Notes under the pieces: generated by a model | Told to the model about the DNA's origin: nothing | Seen by the model: the letters and a program-made list of their open reading frames with translations, nothing else | The model's database searches: none | Source of the DNA: Trujillonella endophytica | GTDB lineage: Bacteria > Actinomycetota > Actinomycetes > Mycobacteriales > Geodermatophilaceae | DNA length: 64,000 nt | Assembly (NCBI RefSeq): GCF_019799905.1 | Contig: NZ_JABGCI010000011.1 | Span: 99,354-163,353, forward strand | Direction of reading: 5' to 3' | Made by a program: the position numbers and the translations under genes | Shown: piece after piece, positions 52,658-61,082 of the stretch | How the letters are laid out: every line of letters begins with the position of its first letter | Numbering within the stretch: the first letter of the stretch is position 1

Positions 52658-53721
52658 CGGATCTCCTCCGGGACGGGGGGTGCGGTCCGCGACGTCGGGG
52701 ACGGGGGACCAAGGATCTCAGCGAGGTCTCCCGCGAACGCACGGGAGGTCCCCGGGTCGCGGACGGCGACCCTCAGGTGGTCGGCGTCCAGGCCGGGGAA
52801 GGTGTCGCCGCGGCGGACCGCCCAGCCCCGTGCGCGCAGCTCCGCGCGCACCCGCGCGCCATCGGGCACACGGAGCAGCACGAAGGAGGACCGGGGCTCG
52901 CCGGCCACCTCCACGCCCGCGGGCAGGGCGGCCAGCAGCGCCGCCCGGTGCGCGGCGAGCTCGACCGCGGCGGCGTCGGCCTCGGCCCGGGCGGCGGGGG
53001 TGGTGCAGGCGGTCAGCGCCGCCAGGGCCGGGGTGGAGACCGGCCAGTGCGGCTGCGCGGCGGCGAGGAGGGCGACCAGCTCGGCGGGGCCGAGCGCGCA
53101 GCCGACGCGCAGCCCGGCCAGGCCCCACGTCTTGGTCAGGCTGCGGACCACCAGCACGCCGGGCAGGTCCCGCCGGCCGGCCAGCGACTCCGGCTCGCCG
53201 GGCACCGTGTCGGCGAACGCCTCGTCCACCACGAGCACCCGGCCGGGGCGGGCGAGCGCGGCCACCGCCCCGGCGGGGTGCAGCACCGAGGTCGGGTTGG
53301 TGGGGTTGCCCAGCACGACGAGGTCGGCGTCGTCCGGCACGGCGGCGGGGTCGAGCCGGTACCCGGGGGCCTCGAGCACCAGCCGCTCGACCGGGTGCCC
53401 CGCGGCGCGCAGGGCCGCCTCCGGTTCGGTGAACGAGGGGTGGACGACGACGGCGCGGCGCGGCGCGAGCACCCGCGCGACGAGCACGAACACCTCCGCC
53501 GCGCCCGCGGCGAGCAGGACCTCCTCCGGCGGCCGGCCGTGCGCGGCGGCCACCGCGGCGCGCGCGGGACCGGCGTCGGGGTAGGCGGCGACGTCGTCCA
53601 CCGCCCGGTGCAGCACCGCGCGCAGCCAGGGCGGCGGCGTGCCGGCGCGGACGTTGACGGCGAGGTCGGTCAGCCCGGGGGCGAGCTCGGCGTCGCCGTG
53701 GTGGTCCAGGTCGTACGTCAC
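52654..53721 (-). CDS. cobC: CobC-like PLP-dependent aminotransferase/threonine-phosphate decarboxylase
   Basis: A 355-residue fold-type I PLP enzyme. HHGDAELAPGLTDLAVNVRA at the start, LLAAGAAEVFVLVARVLAP, VVVDEAFADTVPGEP and the PLP Lys in VRSLTKTWGLAGLRVG are typical of CobC/CobD. It is expected to make the aminopropanol linker of cobalamin. Actinobacterial homologue: Rv2231c. Start GTG 53721 in the overlap with the CobE-like gene. Confidence 0.88.
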   Translation of the reverse strand: MTYDLDHHGDAELAPGLTDLAVNVRAGTPPPWLRAVLHRAVDDVAAYPDAGPARAAVAAAHGRPPEEVLLAAGAAEVFVLVARVLAPRRAVVVHPSFTEPEAALRAAGHPVERLVLEAPGYRLDPAAVPDDADLVVLGNPTNPTSVLHPAGAVAALARPGRVLVVDEAFADTVPGEPESLAGRRDLPGVLVVRSLTKTWGLAGLRVGCALGPAELVALLAAAQPHWPVSTPALAALTACTTPAARAEADAAAVELAAHRAALLAALPAGVEVAGEPRSSFVLLRVPDGARVRAELRARGWAVRRGDTFPGLDADHLRVAVRDPGTSRAFAGDLAEILGPPSPTSRTAPPVPEEIR

Positions 53722-54089
53722 TGTGCCTCCGGTGCGCTCGCGAGCTCGCGCACTGCCACCGCCACGGTGACCCGGCCGTGCACCGTCCGGCCGACGACCA
53801 GCGTGCCGCCGCCGAGCAGCGCCGCCGCCTCGGCCACCGAGGGCGTGCCCACGGCGGCGGCGACCCGCGCGGAGACCGTGGCCACGGGAACCGCGGCCAG
53901 CACCTCCGCCGGGTGCCCGGTGAGCGGCCAGTTCCGCGCCGCGGCCGCGGCGACGATCCCCGGCTCGGCCGCCCGGGCGTCGAGGGTCACCAGGCGGACG
54001 CCGGTCGCGCCGGCCGGCAGCACGGCGTCGACGGCGGCGAGCACCTCCTCGGCGGTCACGCCGGGGCGCGCGCCGATGCCCACGTTCAC
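53718..54089 (-). CDS. CobE/CbiG C-terminal-domain protein
   Basis: A 123-residue protein starting VNVGIGARPGVTAEEVLAAV, the conserved N-terminus of CobE and of the CbiG C-terminal domain. It then has VRLVTLDARAAEPGIVAAAA and AVGTPSVAEAAALLGGGTLV. CbiG opens the precorrin-5 delta-lactone; the role of free-standing CobE is less clear. GTG at 54089 lies in the cbiO stop. Confidence 0.87.
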   Translation of the reverse strand: MNVGIGARPGVTAEEVLAAVDAVLPAGATGVRLVTLDARAAEPGIVAAAAARNWPLTGHPAEVLAAVPVATVSARVAAAVGTPSVAEAAALLGGGTLVVGRTVHGRVTVAVAVRELASAPEAQ

Positions 54090-54931
54090 GTCGGCACCCC
54101 GGGCCGGTCGGGCAGCGCGGCGAGCAGCTCGGCGGCGTCGCGGGGGAGGGCGCCGTCGGGGAGCAGTCCGAGCTCGCGCAGCCGGGCGCCGACGGTCAGC
54201 GCCCACGGGCGGTCGAGGCGGGCGCGGGCCAGCAGGTCGTCGTCGCCGAGCACCGCCGCCGGCGGACCCTGCACCACCCGCCGGTCGACGACGACGGCGA
54301 CCTCGTCGGCCCAGCGCAGCGCCAGGTCGACGTCGTGGGTGCTCATCACGACCGTCGTCCCGGTGGCCTGCAGCCGGGTGAGCGCGGCGAGGGCCTCGGT
54401 CACCGCGGAGGGGTCCAGGCCCGCGGTGGGCTCGTCGAGCAGCAGCACGCAGGGGCGCATGGCGACCGCGCCGGCGATGGCGACCCGCTTGCGCTCGCCG
54501 TAGGAGAGCTGGTGGGTGGGGCGGGCGGCCAGGCCGTCGACCGCGAGCAGCGCCAGCGCCTCGGCGACCCGCTCCCGCACGGCGTCCTCGGTCAGGCCCA
54601 GGTTGAGCGGGCCGAACGACACGTCCTGCGCGACCGAGGCGCTGAAGAGCTGGTCGTCGGGGTCCTGGAGGACCAGCTGCACCTCCTGCCGGTGCGCGCG
54701 CAGCCCGCGGCGGGTGTGCTGCAGCCGGGCGTCGTCGAGCAGCACCGCGCCGGCGGCCGGCTCCAGCGCGCCGGACAGGCAGCGCAGCAGCGTCGTCTTG
54801 CCGGAGCCGTTCGCGCCGAGCAGCGCGAGCCGGCGGCCGGCGGGGACGGTGAGGGAGGCGCCGTCGAGCACGCGGCGGCCGCGCTCGTAGCCGACGACCA
54901 GGCCGTCGGCGGCCAGTGACCGGTGGCTCAT
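54086..54931 (-). CDS. cbiO: Cobalt ECF transporter ATPase
   Basis: A 281-residue ATPase: Walker A LLGANGSGKTTLLRCLSGAL, Q-loop LVLQDPDDQLFSASV (the DPDDQLF of ECF/CbiO ATPases), signature QLSYGERKRVAIAG and Walker B LLLDEPTAGLDP. It powers Co2+ uptake with CbiMNQ. ATG 54931 overlaps cbiQ (ATGA). Confidence 0.95.
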   Translation of the reverse strand: MSHRSLAADGLVVGYERGRRVLDGASLTVPAGRRLALLGANGSGKTTLLRCLSGALEPAAGAVLLDDARLQHTRRGLRAHRQEVQLVLQDPDDQLFSASVAQDVSFGPLNLGLTEDAVRERVAEALALLAVDGLAARPTHQLSYGERKRVAIAGAVAMRPCVLLLDEPTAGLDPSAVTEALAALTRLQATGTTVVMSTHDVDLALRWADEVAVVVDRRVVQGPPAAVLGDDDLLARARLDRPWALTVGARLRELGLLPDGALPRDAAELLAALPDRPGVPT

Positions 54932-55674
54932 GCGACCGCCAGCGACGCCGAGACGATGCCCGCCAGGCCGAGCGCCGAGCAGGCCAGGAAGAGCCGGGAC
55001 GACGGCAGCACCTCGGGCAGCACCCGCAGGCCGGTCTCCGGGCCGCTCCCGAAGCCCCGGCCGGCCAGGCCCTCCTGCATACGGCGGGCGCGGTCCCAGG
55101 AGCGGGTGAGCACCGCGGCGGCCAGCAGGCCGGAGGAGCGCCAGGACCGGCGCCAGGTGGAGTGGCCCATCCGCGCCGTCTGCGCCTCGCGGATCGTCGA
55201 CAGGCTCTCCAGCAGCACGAACAGCAGGCGGTAGACGACGCCGGCCACCTCCACCACGGCGGCCGGCACCCGCAGCCGGCGCAGGGCGGGCAGCAGGTCG
55301 GCCATCGGCGTGGTGGTGGCCAGGAGCAGCACGGCGGCGCTGCCGGCCAGGGCGTGCCCGACGAGCGAGCCGGCGCGGGCCGCGGCGTCGGGTGCCCAGC
55401 CGAGGCCGCCGTCCACGGAGACCACCGACGTCAGCGCACCCACGGCGAGGAAGGCCAGCGGCCAGCGCACCGCGCGGCCGAAGGTCCGCGCCGGCACCCG
55501 GGCGGGCCCGAGGGCGAGCCCGACGGCCACCGCGGCGACCAGCACGCTCCCCGGCCACGCCGGCAGCACCAGCGCGCAGACGACCAGGCCGAGGCAGAGC
55601 AGCAGCTTGTCGCCGGGGGAGCGGCGGCGCCAGGCGCTGGCCCAGGCGGCGTCGTCGACGGCGAGACCGCTCAC
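54928..55674 (-). CDS. cbiQ: Cobalt ECF transporter transmembrane component
   Basis: A 248-residue protein with about five helices. It has PGDKLLLCLGLVVCALVLPA near the start and the coupling motifs around EAQTARMGHSTWRRSWRSSG and RARRMQEGLAGRGFGSG, including the conserved A-R-G/Q-E-x-L-x-x-R-G pattern that docks on CbiO. GTG at 55674 overlaps the cbiN stop. Confidence 0.93.
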   Translation of the reverse strand: MSGLAVDDAAWASAWRRRSPGDKLLLCLGLVVCALVLPAWPGSVLVAAVAVGLALGPARVPARTFGRAVRWPLAFLAVGALTSVVSVDGGLGWAPDAAARAGSLVGHALAGSAAVLLLATTTPMADLLPALRRLRVPAAVVEVAGVVYRLLFVLLESLSTIREAQTARMGHSTWRRSWRSSGLLAAAVLTRSWDRARRMQEGLAGRGFGSGPETGLRVLPEVLPSSRLFLACSALGLAGIVSASLAVA

Positions 55675-56006
55675 GGGGCCTCGGGTGCGGTCGCGGGGGT
55701 GGCCGTGGGGGTGGCCGTGGGGGTGGCCGTGGTGCCGGCGCGCCGCCCGCGCAGCCGGCCGACCACGTAGCCGAGCACCGCGCCGCCGAGCGCGGCCTGG
55801 AGGGCGAAGAGGCCGGACTCCACCTCGCCGGAGGGGGAGAACACCGACTCGTACCAGGGCGTGTAGCCGGTCTCCTCGATCACCTCGGTGGCCCGGCCGT
55901 CGGCGCCGGCGTACTCCGACGCGCCGCCGTCGAGCAGCAGCGGGACGGCGAACAGCGCCACGACGCCGAGCACGAGCAGGACGGTGACCAGCGTGCGGCG
56001 GCTCAT
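55671..56006 (-). CDS. cbiN: Cobalt transporter auxiliary subunit CbiN with repeat tail
   Basis: A 111-residue protein with two helices (RRTLVTVLLVLGVVALFAVP and LFALQAALGGAVLGYVVGRL) and an external loop containing ADGRATEVIEETGYTPWYES, as in CbiN. After the second helix a tail of TATP repeats comes from a 12-base tandem repeat (about 55695-55735). CbiN loads Co2+ into CbiM. Confidence 0.92.
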   Translation of the reverse strand: MSRRTLVTVLLVLGVVALFAVPLLLDGGASEYAGADGRATEVIEETGYTPWYESVFSPSGEVESGLFALQAALGGAVLGYVVGRLRGRRAGTTATPTATPTATPATAPEAP

Positions 56007-56695
56007 CGGGCCTCCCCCTGGACCGGCTCGGCGACCGGCCGCAGCAGGCCCAGCCGCTCCAGCTCGGGCCGGGCGTTGACGGTGAGCACGCGGAACAGCA
56101 GCACGCCGAGGAGTCCCTCGCCGATCGCCAGCGGGATCTGGGTGACGGCGAAGACGCCGAGGAACTTGGCCAGCGCACCGGCCAGTCCGCTGCCGGCGTC
56201 GGGGAAGGCGAGCGCCAGCTGCACCGACGTCGTCAGGTAGGTGGCCAGGTCGGCGACGACGAACGCGACGAAGACCCCGGGCAGCAGCCCGCCGCCGCAC
56301 GCCCGGGTCAGCCGGAAGGCGGCGTACCCCGCCCACGGCCCGACGACGGCGAAGGCGAACGCGTTGGCCCCGAGGGTGGTCAGCCCGCCGTGGGCCAGCA
56401 GCAGCGCCTGGAACAGCAGCACCACCGTGCCCAGCAGGGCCATGACGGGCGGCCGGAACAGCACGGCGCCGGCGCCGGTGCCGGTGGGGTGGCTCGAGCT
56501 GCCGGTGACCGAGGGGAGCTTGATCGCGCTGAGCACGAACGTGAACGCGCCGGCCGCGCCGAGGAGCAGGGTGTTCTCGGGGTGCTCGCGCACCTCCTTG
56601 ACGACCGCCCGGGCGCCGTGGACGACGAACGGCGCGGCCGCGACGGTCCAGCCGACGGCGTGCAGCGGCGGCAGGAAGCCCTCAGCGATGTGCAT
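56003..56695 (-). CDS. cbiM: Cobalt ECF transporter substrate-binding membrane protein
   Basis: A 230-residue protein starting MHIAEGFLPPLHAVGW; the N-terminal Met-His is part of the Co2+/Ni2+ site, with His and Ser in TGSSSHPTGTGAGAVLFRPP. Six to seven helices. Overlaps the cobB end by 14 bases and cbiN by ATGA. The neighbours (cobalamin enzymes, riboswitch) make cobalt rather than nickel the substrate. Confidence 0.95.
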   Translation of the reverse strand: MHIAEGFLPPLHAVGWTVAAAPFVVHGARAVVKEVREHPENTLLLGAAGAFTFVLSAIKLPSVTGSSSHPTGTGAGAVLFRPPVMALLGTVVLLFQALLLAHGGLTTLGANAFAFAVVGPWAGYAAFRLTRACGGGLLPGVFVAFVVADLATYLTTSVQLALAFPDAGSGLAGALAKFLGVFAVTQIPLAIGEGLLGVLLFRVLTVNARPELERLGLLRPVAEPVQGEAR

Positions 56696-58088
56696 GCTGC
56701 TCCGATCGGTCGATGGCCCGCGGATCGTGGTGGGCCGCGCAGGCGGCGACGAAGCGGGCGGCGAGCTGCGGGCTGCCGGCCCAGTGCAGGTGCAGGTAGG
56801 AGGCGTGCACCGAGCCGGCCACGAAGCCCTCGGCGGTGGCGCCGGCCGGGCCGGACCACTGCCAGGCGGGGGCCGCGCCGGTGCCGGGCGTCGCCGTCGT
56901 CCGGTGGAACTCGTGGCCCCGCACCCGGGTGCCGGCGGCGGCGAGCACCGAGTCGGCCGGGGCGACGGCGGCGCGGTAGCCCAGGGTCAGCCGCGGCGCC
57001 ATGGCGGTCGAGGCCTCCAGCACGCCGCACATCGGGTGGCCGTCCAGCTCCCGGGCCAGGTACAGCAGGCCGGCGCACTCGGCGGCGACCGGCAGTCCGC
57101 GGGCGGCGTGCGCGGCGACGTCGGCACGCAGGGCGGCGTTGCCCGACAGCTCCGCGGCGTACACCTCCGGGAAGCCGCCGCCGACCACGAACCCGGCGGT
57201 GCCCTCGGGCAGGGCCTCGTCGCGGAGCGGGTCGACCGTCACCACCTCCGCCCCGGCCGCCGCCAGCAGCTCGGCGTTCTCCGCGTAGCCGAAGGTGAAC
57301 GCCGGCCCGCCGGCGACCGCGACGCGCGGCCGGCCGGGGACGACCTCGACCTCCGCGGCCGGGTCCCACGGCTGCGCGTCGAGCCCCGGGGCGGACCGGG
57401 CCAGCGCGAGCACGCCGTCCAGGTCCACCCCGGCCGCCACGACCTCGCCGAGCCGGCGCACGGTGGCCAGCGCCTCGTCCGAGCGCTCGGCGGCGGGCAC
57501 CAGCCCCAGGTGGCGGGACGGCGTCCCGACGGCGTCGGTCCGGGGGACCGCGCCCAGCACCGGCACCCCGGAGGCGTCCAGGGCCTCGCGCAGGATCGCC
57601 TCGTGCCGCGGGCTGCCGACCCGGTTGAGCACCACGCCACCCAGCCGCACGGTCGGGTCGAAGGTGGCGAACCCGTGCACCAGGGCGGCCACGCTCTGCG
57701 CCTGCGCGCTCGCGTCGACCACCAGCACGACCGGCGCCCGCAGCAGCCCGGCGACGTGCGCGGTGGAGCCGAAGCCGGGCGCGACGTGCGGGTGGCTGGC
57801 GCCGTCGAACAGCCCCATGACGCCCTCGACGACGGCGACGTCGGCGCCCCGGGAGCCGTGCAGGAACAGCGGCGCGATCCGCTCCTCGCCGACCAGCCAG
57901 GGGTCGAGGTTGCGGCCGGGGCGCCCGGCGGCCAGCCCGGCGTAGCCGGGGTCGATGTAGTCGGGGCCGACCTTGTGCGGCGAGACCGCCAGGCCGCGGG
58001 CGGTGAGCGCGGCGACCAGGCCGGTGGTGACCGACGTCTTGCCCGCCCCGCTGGTCGGCGCGGCGACGACGACGCGCGGCGCCGTCAC
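56682..58088 (-). CDS. cobB: Cobyrinate/hydrogenobyrinate a,c-diamide synthase
   Basis: A 468-residue glutamine amidotransferase that amidates the a and c side chains. P-loop VVAAPTSGAGKTSVTTGLVA, HKVGPDYIDPGYAGLAAGRP and EGVMGLFDGAS are in the N-terminal ATP domain. The C-terminal GATase has FVVGGGFPEVYAAELSGNAA, catalytic Cys in VAAECAGLLYLAREL, and SVHASYLHLHW. The start is GTG 58088 in the GTGA overlap with cobO (a GTG directly before it is also possible). Confidence 0.95.
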   Translation of the reverse strand: MTAPRVVVAAPTSGAGKTSVTTGLVAALTARGLAVSPHKVGPDYIDPGYAGLAAGRPGRNLDPWLVGEERIAPLFLHGSRGADVAVVEGVMGLFDGASHPHVAPGFGSTAHVAGLLRAPVVLVVDASAQAQSVAALVHGFATFDPTVRLGGVVLNRVGSPRHEAILREALDASGVPVLGAVPRTDAVGTPSRHLGLVPAAERSDEALATVRRLGEVVAAGVDLDGVLALARSAPGLDAQPWDPAAEVEVVPGRPRVAVAGGPAFTFGYAENAELLAAAGAEVVTVDPLRDEALPEGTAGFVVGGGFPEVYAAELSGNAALRADVAAHAARGLPVAAECAGLLYLARELDGHPMCGVLEASTAMAPRLTLGYRAAVAPADSVLAAAGTRVRGHEFHRTTATPGTGAAPAWQWSGPAGATAEGFVAGSVHASYLHLHWAGSPQLAARFVAACAAHHDPRAIDRSEQHAHR

Positions 58089-58699
58089 CACTCGATCCCC
58101 CGCTGGCCCTTCTGGCCGGCGTCCATCGGGTGCTTGACCTTGGTCATCTCGACCACGAGGTCGGCGGCCCCGACCAGGGCGGGGTGCGCGTCCCGCCCGG
58201 TGATCACGACGTGCTGGGTGCCGGGGCGGTCGGTCAGCGTCGCCACGACGTCGTCGACGTCCACCCAGCCCCACGTGATCGGGTAGGTGAACTCGTCGAG
58301 CACGTAGAACCGGTGTGCCTCGGCGGCGAGGTCGCGCTTGATCTGGGCCCAGCCCTCCGCGGCGTCGGCGGCGTGGTCGGTCTCCTCGCCGTGCTTGCGT
58401 GACCACGACCAGCCCGAGCCCATCTTGTGCCAGACGACCGGGCCGCCCTCGCCGGTCTGCTCGTGCAGCCGGCCGAGCGCGCTCAGCGCGTTCTCCTCGC
58501 CGACCCGCCACTTCGCGCTCTTGACGAACTGGTAGACCGCGATCGACCAGCCCTGGTTCCACGCCCGCATGGCCATGCCGAACGCGGCGGTGGACTTGCC
58601 CTTCATCTCGCCGGTGTGCACGACGAGCAGCGGCCGGTTGCGGCGCTGGCGCGTGGTCAGCCCGTCCTGCGGGACGACCTCGACCTTCCCCTGGGGCAC
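58085..58699 (-). CDS. cobO: Cob(I)yrinic acid a,c-diamide adenosyltransferase
   Basis: A 204-residue CobO/BtuR-type enzyme that puts adenosyl on cobalt. P-loop VVHTGEMKGKSTAAFGMAMR, QFVKSAKWRVGEENALSALG and VLDEFTYPITWGWVDVDDVV are family marks, ending MTKVKHPMDAGQKGQRGIEW. GTG start 58699, one base after the chelatase stop. Confidence 0.95.
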   Translation of the reverse strand: MPQGKVEVVPQDGLTTRQRRNRPLLVVHTGEMKGKSTAAFGMAMRAWNQGWSIAVYQFVKSAKWRVGEENALSALGRLHEQTGEGGPVVWHKMGSGWSWSRKHGEETDHAADAAEGWAQIKRDLAAEAHRFYVLDEFTYPITWGWVDVDDVVATLTDRPGTQHVVITGRDAHPALVGAADLVVEMTKVKHPMDAGQKGQRGIEW

Positions 58700-58700
58700 G

Positions 58701-60773
58701 TCAGGCCACCTCTCGCAGCGAACGGACGGTGCCGGCCAGCGTCTCGGCCGCCAGCTCCTCCAGGCGCAGCGCCTGCGCGCCCAGGTGGACGCCGAGCGTC
58801 GCGGCCAGCCCGAGCCGCACCGGCCCGGACTCGCAGTCGACGACGACGCTCGCCGTCCCCGTCGCGGCCAGGAGCCCCGCGGCGGCGTGCGACTGCCCGA
58901 CGGCGTCGGTGCCGCGCGCGCCGGTCGCCCGCCCGTCGGTGACCACGACGAGCAGCGCCCGCCGCTGCGGCTCGCGGACCCGCTCCACGCGCAGCACCTC
59001 GTGCGCCCGCAGCAGCCCGGCGGCCAGCGGCGTCCGCCCGCCGGTGGGCAGGTCGCGCAGCCGGGCCGCGGCCGCCTCGACCGACCAGGTGGGCGGCAGT
59101 GCCAGTTCGGCGTCACCGCCGCGGAAGGTGATCAGCCCGACCTTGTCGCGGCGCTGGTAGGCGTCGAGCAGGAGGGAGAGGACGGCGCCCTTGACCGCAC
59201 CCATGCGGGCCCGCGAGCCCATGGAGCCGCTGGCGTCGACGACGAACAGCACGAGGTTGCCCTCGCGGCCCTCGAGGATGGCCTGGCGCAGGTCCTCGCG
59301 GGCGATCCGCAGGCCGGGGCCGCTGCGGCCGCGGGCGCGCTGGTGCGGGGCGGCGGCGAGCACGGTGTCGACCAGGTGCAGGCGGGTGACCGGTCCGGCC
59401 GGGCGGGTGGAGCCGACCACGCGGCCGCGCTCGGACCGCGCCCGCGACCGGCGGCCGGCCGCGCCCGCACCGATGCCCGGCACCTCGAGCCGGCGGGTGC
59501 GGAAGGGATCGCCCGGCGCCGCGGCGGCCCGCTCGGGAGCCGGCGCGGAGGCGGTGTCACCTCCGCCCTCGCTCTCGGCCTCGCGAGGCACGGGATCCGA
59601 TGCCTGCGTGTCGGGGCCGGGGACGGGGGCATCGGATCCCATGCCCGAGGAGGACGGGTCGGTCGGGCCGGTGCCGCCCTCGCCGCCGTCGGTCCCGTCG
59701 GGTGCCGGGCCCTCGGGAGGCGGGCCGTCCCCGTCGCCGTCGGGCTCGGGGTCGGTGGGCTCCTCGGGGCGGGCGTCGGCCAGCGCCTGCTCCAGCGTGT
59801 CGTCGTCGAGGCCGGGGGCGTCGAAGGGGTTGCGCCGGCGGCGGTGCGGCAGCGCGAGGCGGGCGGCGACGCGGACGTCGTCCTCGGTCACCGCGTCCCG
59901 CCCGCTCCACGCGGCGTGCGCGATGGCGGCGCGGGCGGTGACGAGGTCGGCGCGCAGGCCGTCGACGTCGAAGGCCGCGCAGACCCCGGTCACCTGGCGC
60001 AGCGCGTCGTCGCCGAGGACGACGTGCGGCAGCCGGGCCCGCGCCTCGGCGATGCGGGCGGCCAGCGCGGCCTCGTCGTCGGCCCAGGCCGCGCCGAAGC
60101 CGGCCGGGTCGGCGTCGGCGGCGAACCGCCGGCGGACCACCTCCGCGCGCTCGGCGGGGTCCCGCGGGGCGGCGACCTCGACGGTCAGCCCGAACCGGTC
60201 GAGCAGCTGCGGGCGGAGCTCACCCTCCTCGGGGTTCATCGTGCCGACCAGCAGGAACCGGGCGGCGTGCCGCACCGAGACGCCCTCGCGCTCCACGTAG
60301 GCGGTGCCCATCGCGGCGGCGTCCAGCAGCAGGTCGACCAGGTGGTCGTGCAGCAGGTTGACCTCGTCGACGTAGAGGACGCCGCGGTGGGCGGCGGCCA
60401 GCAGGCCCGGCTCGAAGGCCTTGACCCCCTCGGTGAGCGCCCGCTCGAGGTCCAGCGAGCCGACGACGCGGTCCTCCGACGCGCCGACCGGCAGCTCCAC
60501 CAGCCGCGCCGGGCGGGCGGACGCCGGTGCGCCGGGGTCGTGCGGTCCGTCGGGGCAGCCCGGGTCGGGGGCGGCGGGGTCGCAGACGAAGCGGCAGCCG
60601 GTCACCACGGCCACCGGCGGCAGCACCGCGGTCAGCGCGCGCACCGCGGTCGACTTCGCCGTCCCCTTCTCGCCGCGCACGAGCACGCCGCCGATCGCGG
60701 GGGAGACGGCGTTGAGCAGCAGCGCCAGGCGCATGTCCGCCATGCCGACGACGGCGCTGAAGGGAAAGCTCAT
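58701..60773 (-). CDS. Magnesium-chelatase-like I/D fusion subunit (putative cobaltochelatase)
   Basis: A 690-residue protein joining an AAA+ ChlI-like ATPase (residues 1-330; VRGEKGTAKSTAVRAL, VLYVDEVNLLHDHLVDLLLD, LVGTMNPEEGELRPQLLDRF) to a VWA ChlD-like domain (about 495-690; LVLFVVDASGSMGSRARMG, a MIDAS motif). Between them is an acidic Pro/Gly-rich linker (about 345-430). Such fusions work with CobN in cobalt insertion in Actinobacteria; cobN is not in the window. ATG 60773. First gene after the riboswitch. Confidence 0.9.
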   Translation of the reverse strand: MSFPFSAVVGMADMRLALLLNAVSPAIGGVLVRGEKGTAKSTAVRALTAVLPPVAVVTGCRFVCDPAAPDPGCPDGPHDPGAPASARPARLVELPVGASEDRVVGSLDLERALTEGVKAFEPGLLAAAHRGVLYVDEVNLLHDHLVDLLLDAAAMGTAYVEREGVSVRHAARFLLVGTMNPEEGELRPQLLDRFGLTVEVAAPRDPAERAEVVRRRFAADADPAGFGAAWADDEAALAARIAEARARLPHVVLGDDALRQVTGVCAAFDVDGLRADLVTARAAIAHAAWSGRDAVTEDDVRVAARLALPHRRRRNPFDAPGLDDDTLEQALADARPEEPTDPEPDGDGDGPPPEGPAPDGTDGGEGGTGPTDPSSSGMGSDAPVPGPDTQASDPVPREAESEGGGDTASAPAPERAAAAPGDPFRTRRLEVPGIGAGAAGRRSRARSERGRVVGSTRPAGPVTRLHLVDTVLAAAPHQRARGRSGPGLRIAREDLRQAILEGREGNLVLFVVDASGSMGSRARMGAVKGAVLSLLLDAYQRRDKVGLITFRGGDAELALPPTWSVEAAAARLRDLPTGGRTPLAAGLLRAHEVLRVERVREPQRRALLVVVTDGRATGARGTDAVGQSHAAAGLLAATGTASVVVDCESGPVRLGLAATLGVHLGAQALRLEELAAETLAGTVRSLREVA

Positions 60774-60802
60774 GCGGGGGAACCGAGCACGACACTCGTC
60801 CT

Positions 60803-60825
60803 CTCCCCGGGTGTCCACGCCCGGA
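60803..60825 (-). promoter_or_regulatory. Hairpin in the riboswitch expression platform
   Basis: CTCCCCGGG / CCCGGAG arms lie between the riboswitch and the chelatase start. On the minus strand the hairpin ends in CCCGGGGAG, so it may hide a purine-rich ribosome binding region or act as a terminator. Confidence 0.4.
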
Positions 60826-60831
60826 GGTGGC

Positions 60832-60988
60832 AGGGACGACGGCGGGAGTCTCCTGGCTGCCGGATCAGCGTCCGACCCCTGCCTTCCCGCTCCGGAGAGC
60901 AGTGGCACGCATGGGATCGGACTCCCCGGTCACAGTGGCGGGACCGCGCCGGAATCTCACCGGGCTTCCTCCACTGCCGTCGCTGTGG
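60832..60988 (-). promoter_or_regulatory. Cobalamin riboswitch
   Basis: On the minus strand the hallmark blocks occur in order: GGAAGCCCGGTGAGATTCCG, GCGCGGTCCCGCCACTGTGA (contains the B12 box GCCACTG, 60933-60939) and GCCAGGAGAC (60857-60848). The ends GACGGC / GCCGTC can close stem P1. Adenosylcobalamin binding should shut off the eleven-gene cobalamin operon that follows. Confidence 0.92.
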
Positions 60989-61037
60989 CGGCGTCATCAC
61001 ACCACGGGGGCAGGCCGCGCCGACAGTCGGCCGTCAC

Positions 61038-61082
61038 TTGACGACCTGGAAAGTCGTGGGGCACGCTTTCCGACATGGAAAG
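61038..61082 (+). promoter_or_regulatory. Promoter with three GGAAAG half-sites
   Basis: A TTGACG -35 (61038-61043) is followed by GGAAAG (61048-61053), CTTTCC (61066-61071) and GGAAAG (61077-61082). They form two nested inverted repeats, the second covering the ATG at 61075. The winged-helix regulator of the same operon is a likely binder. Confidence 0.45.
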
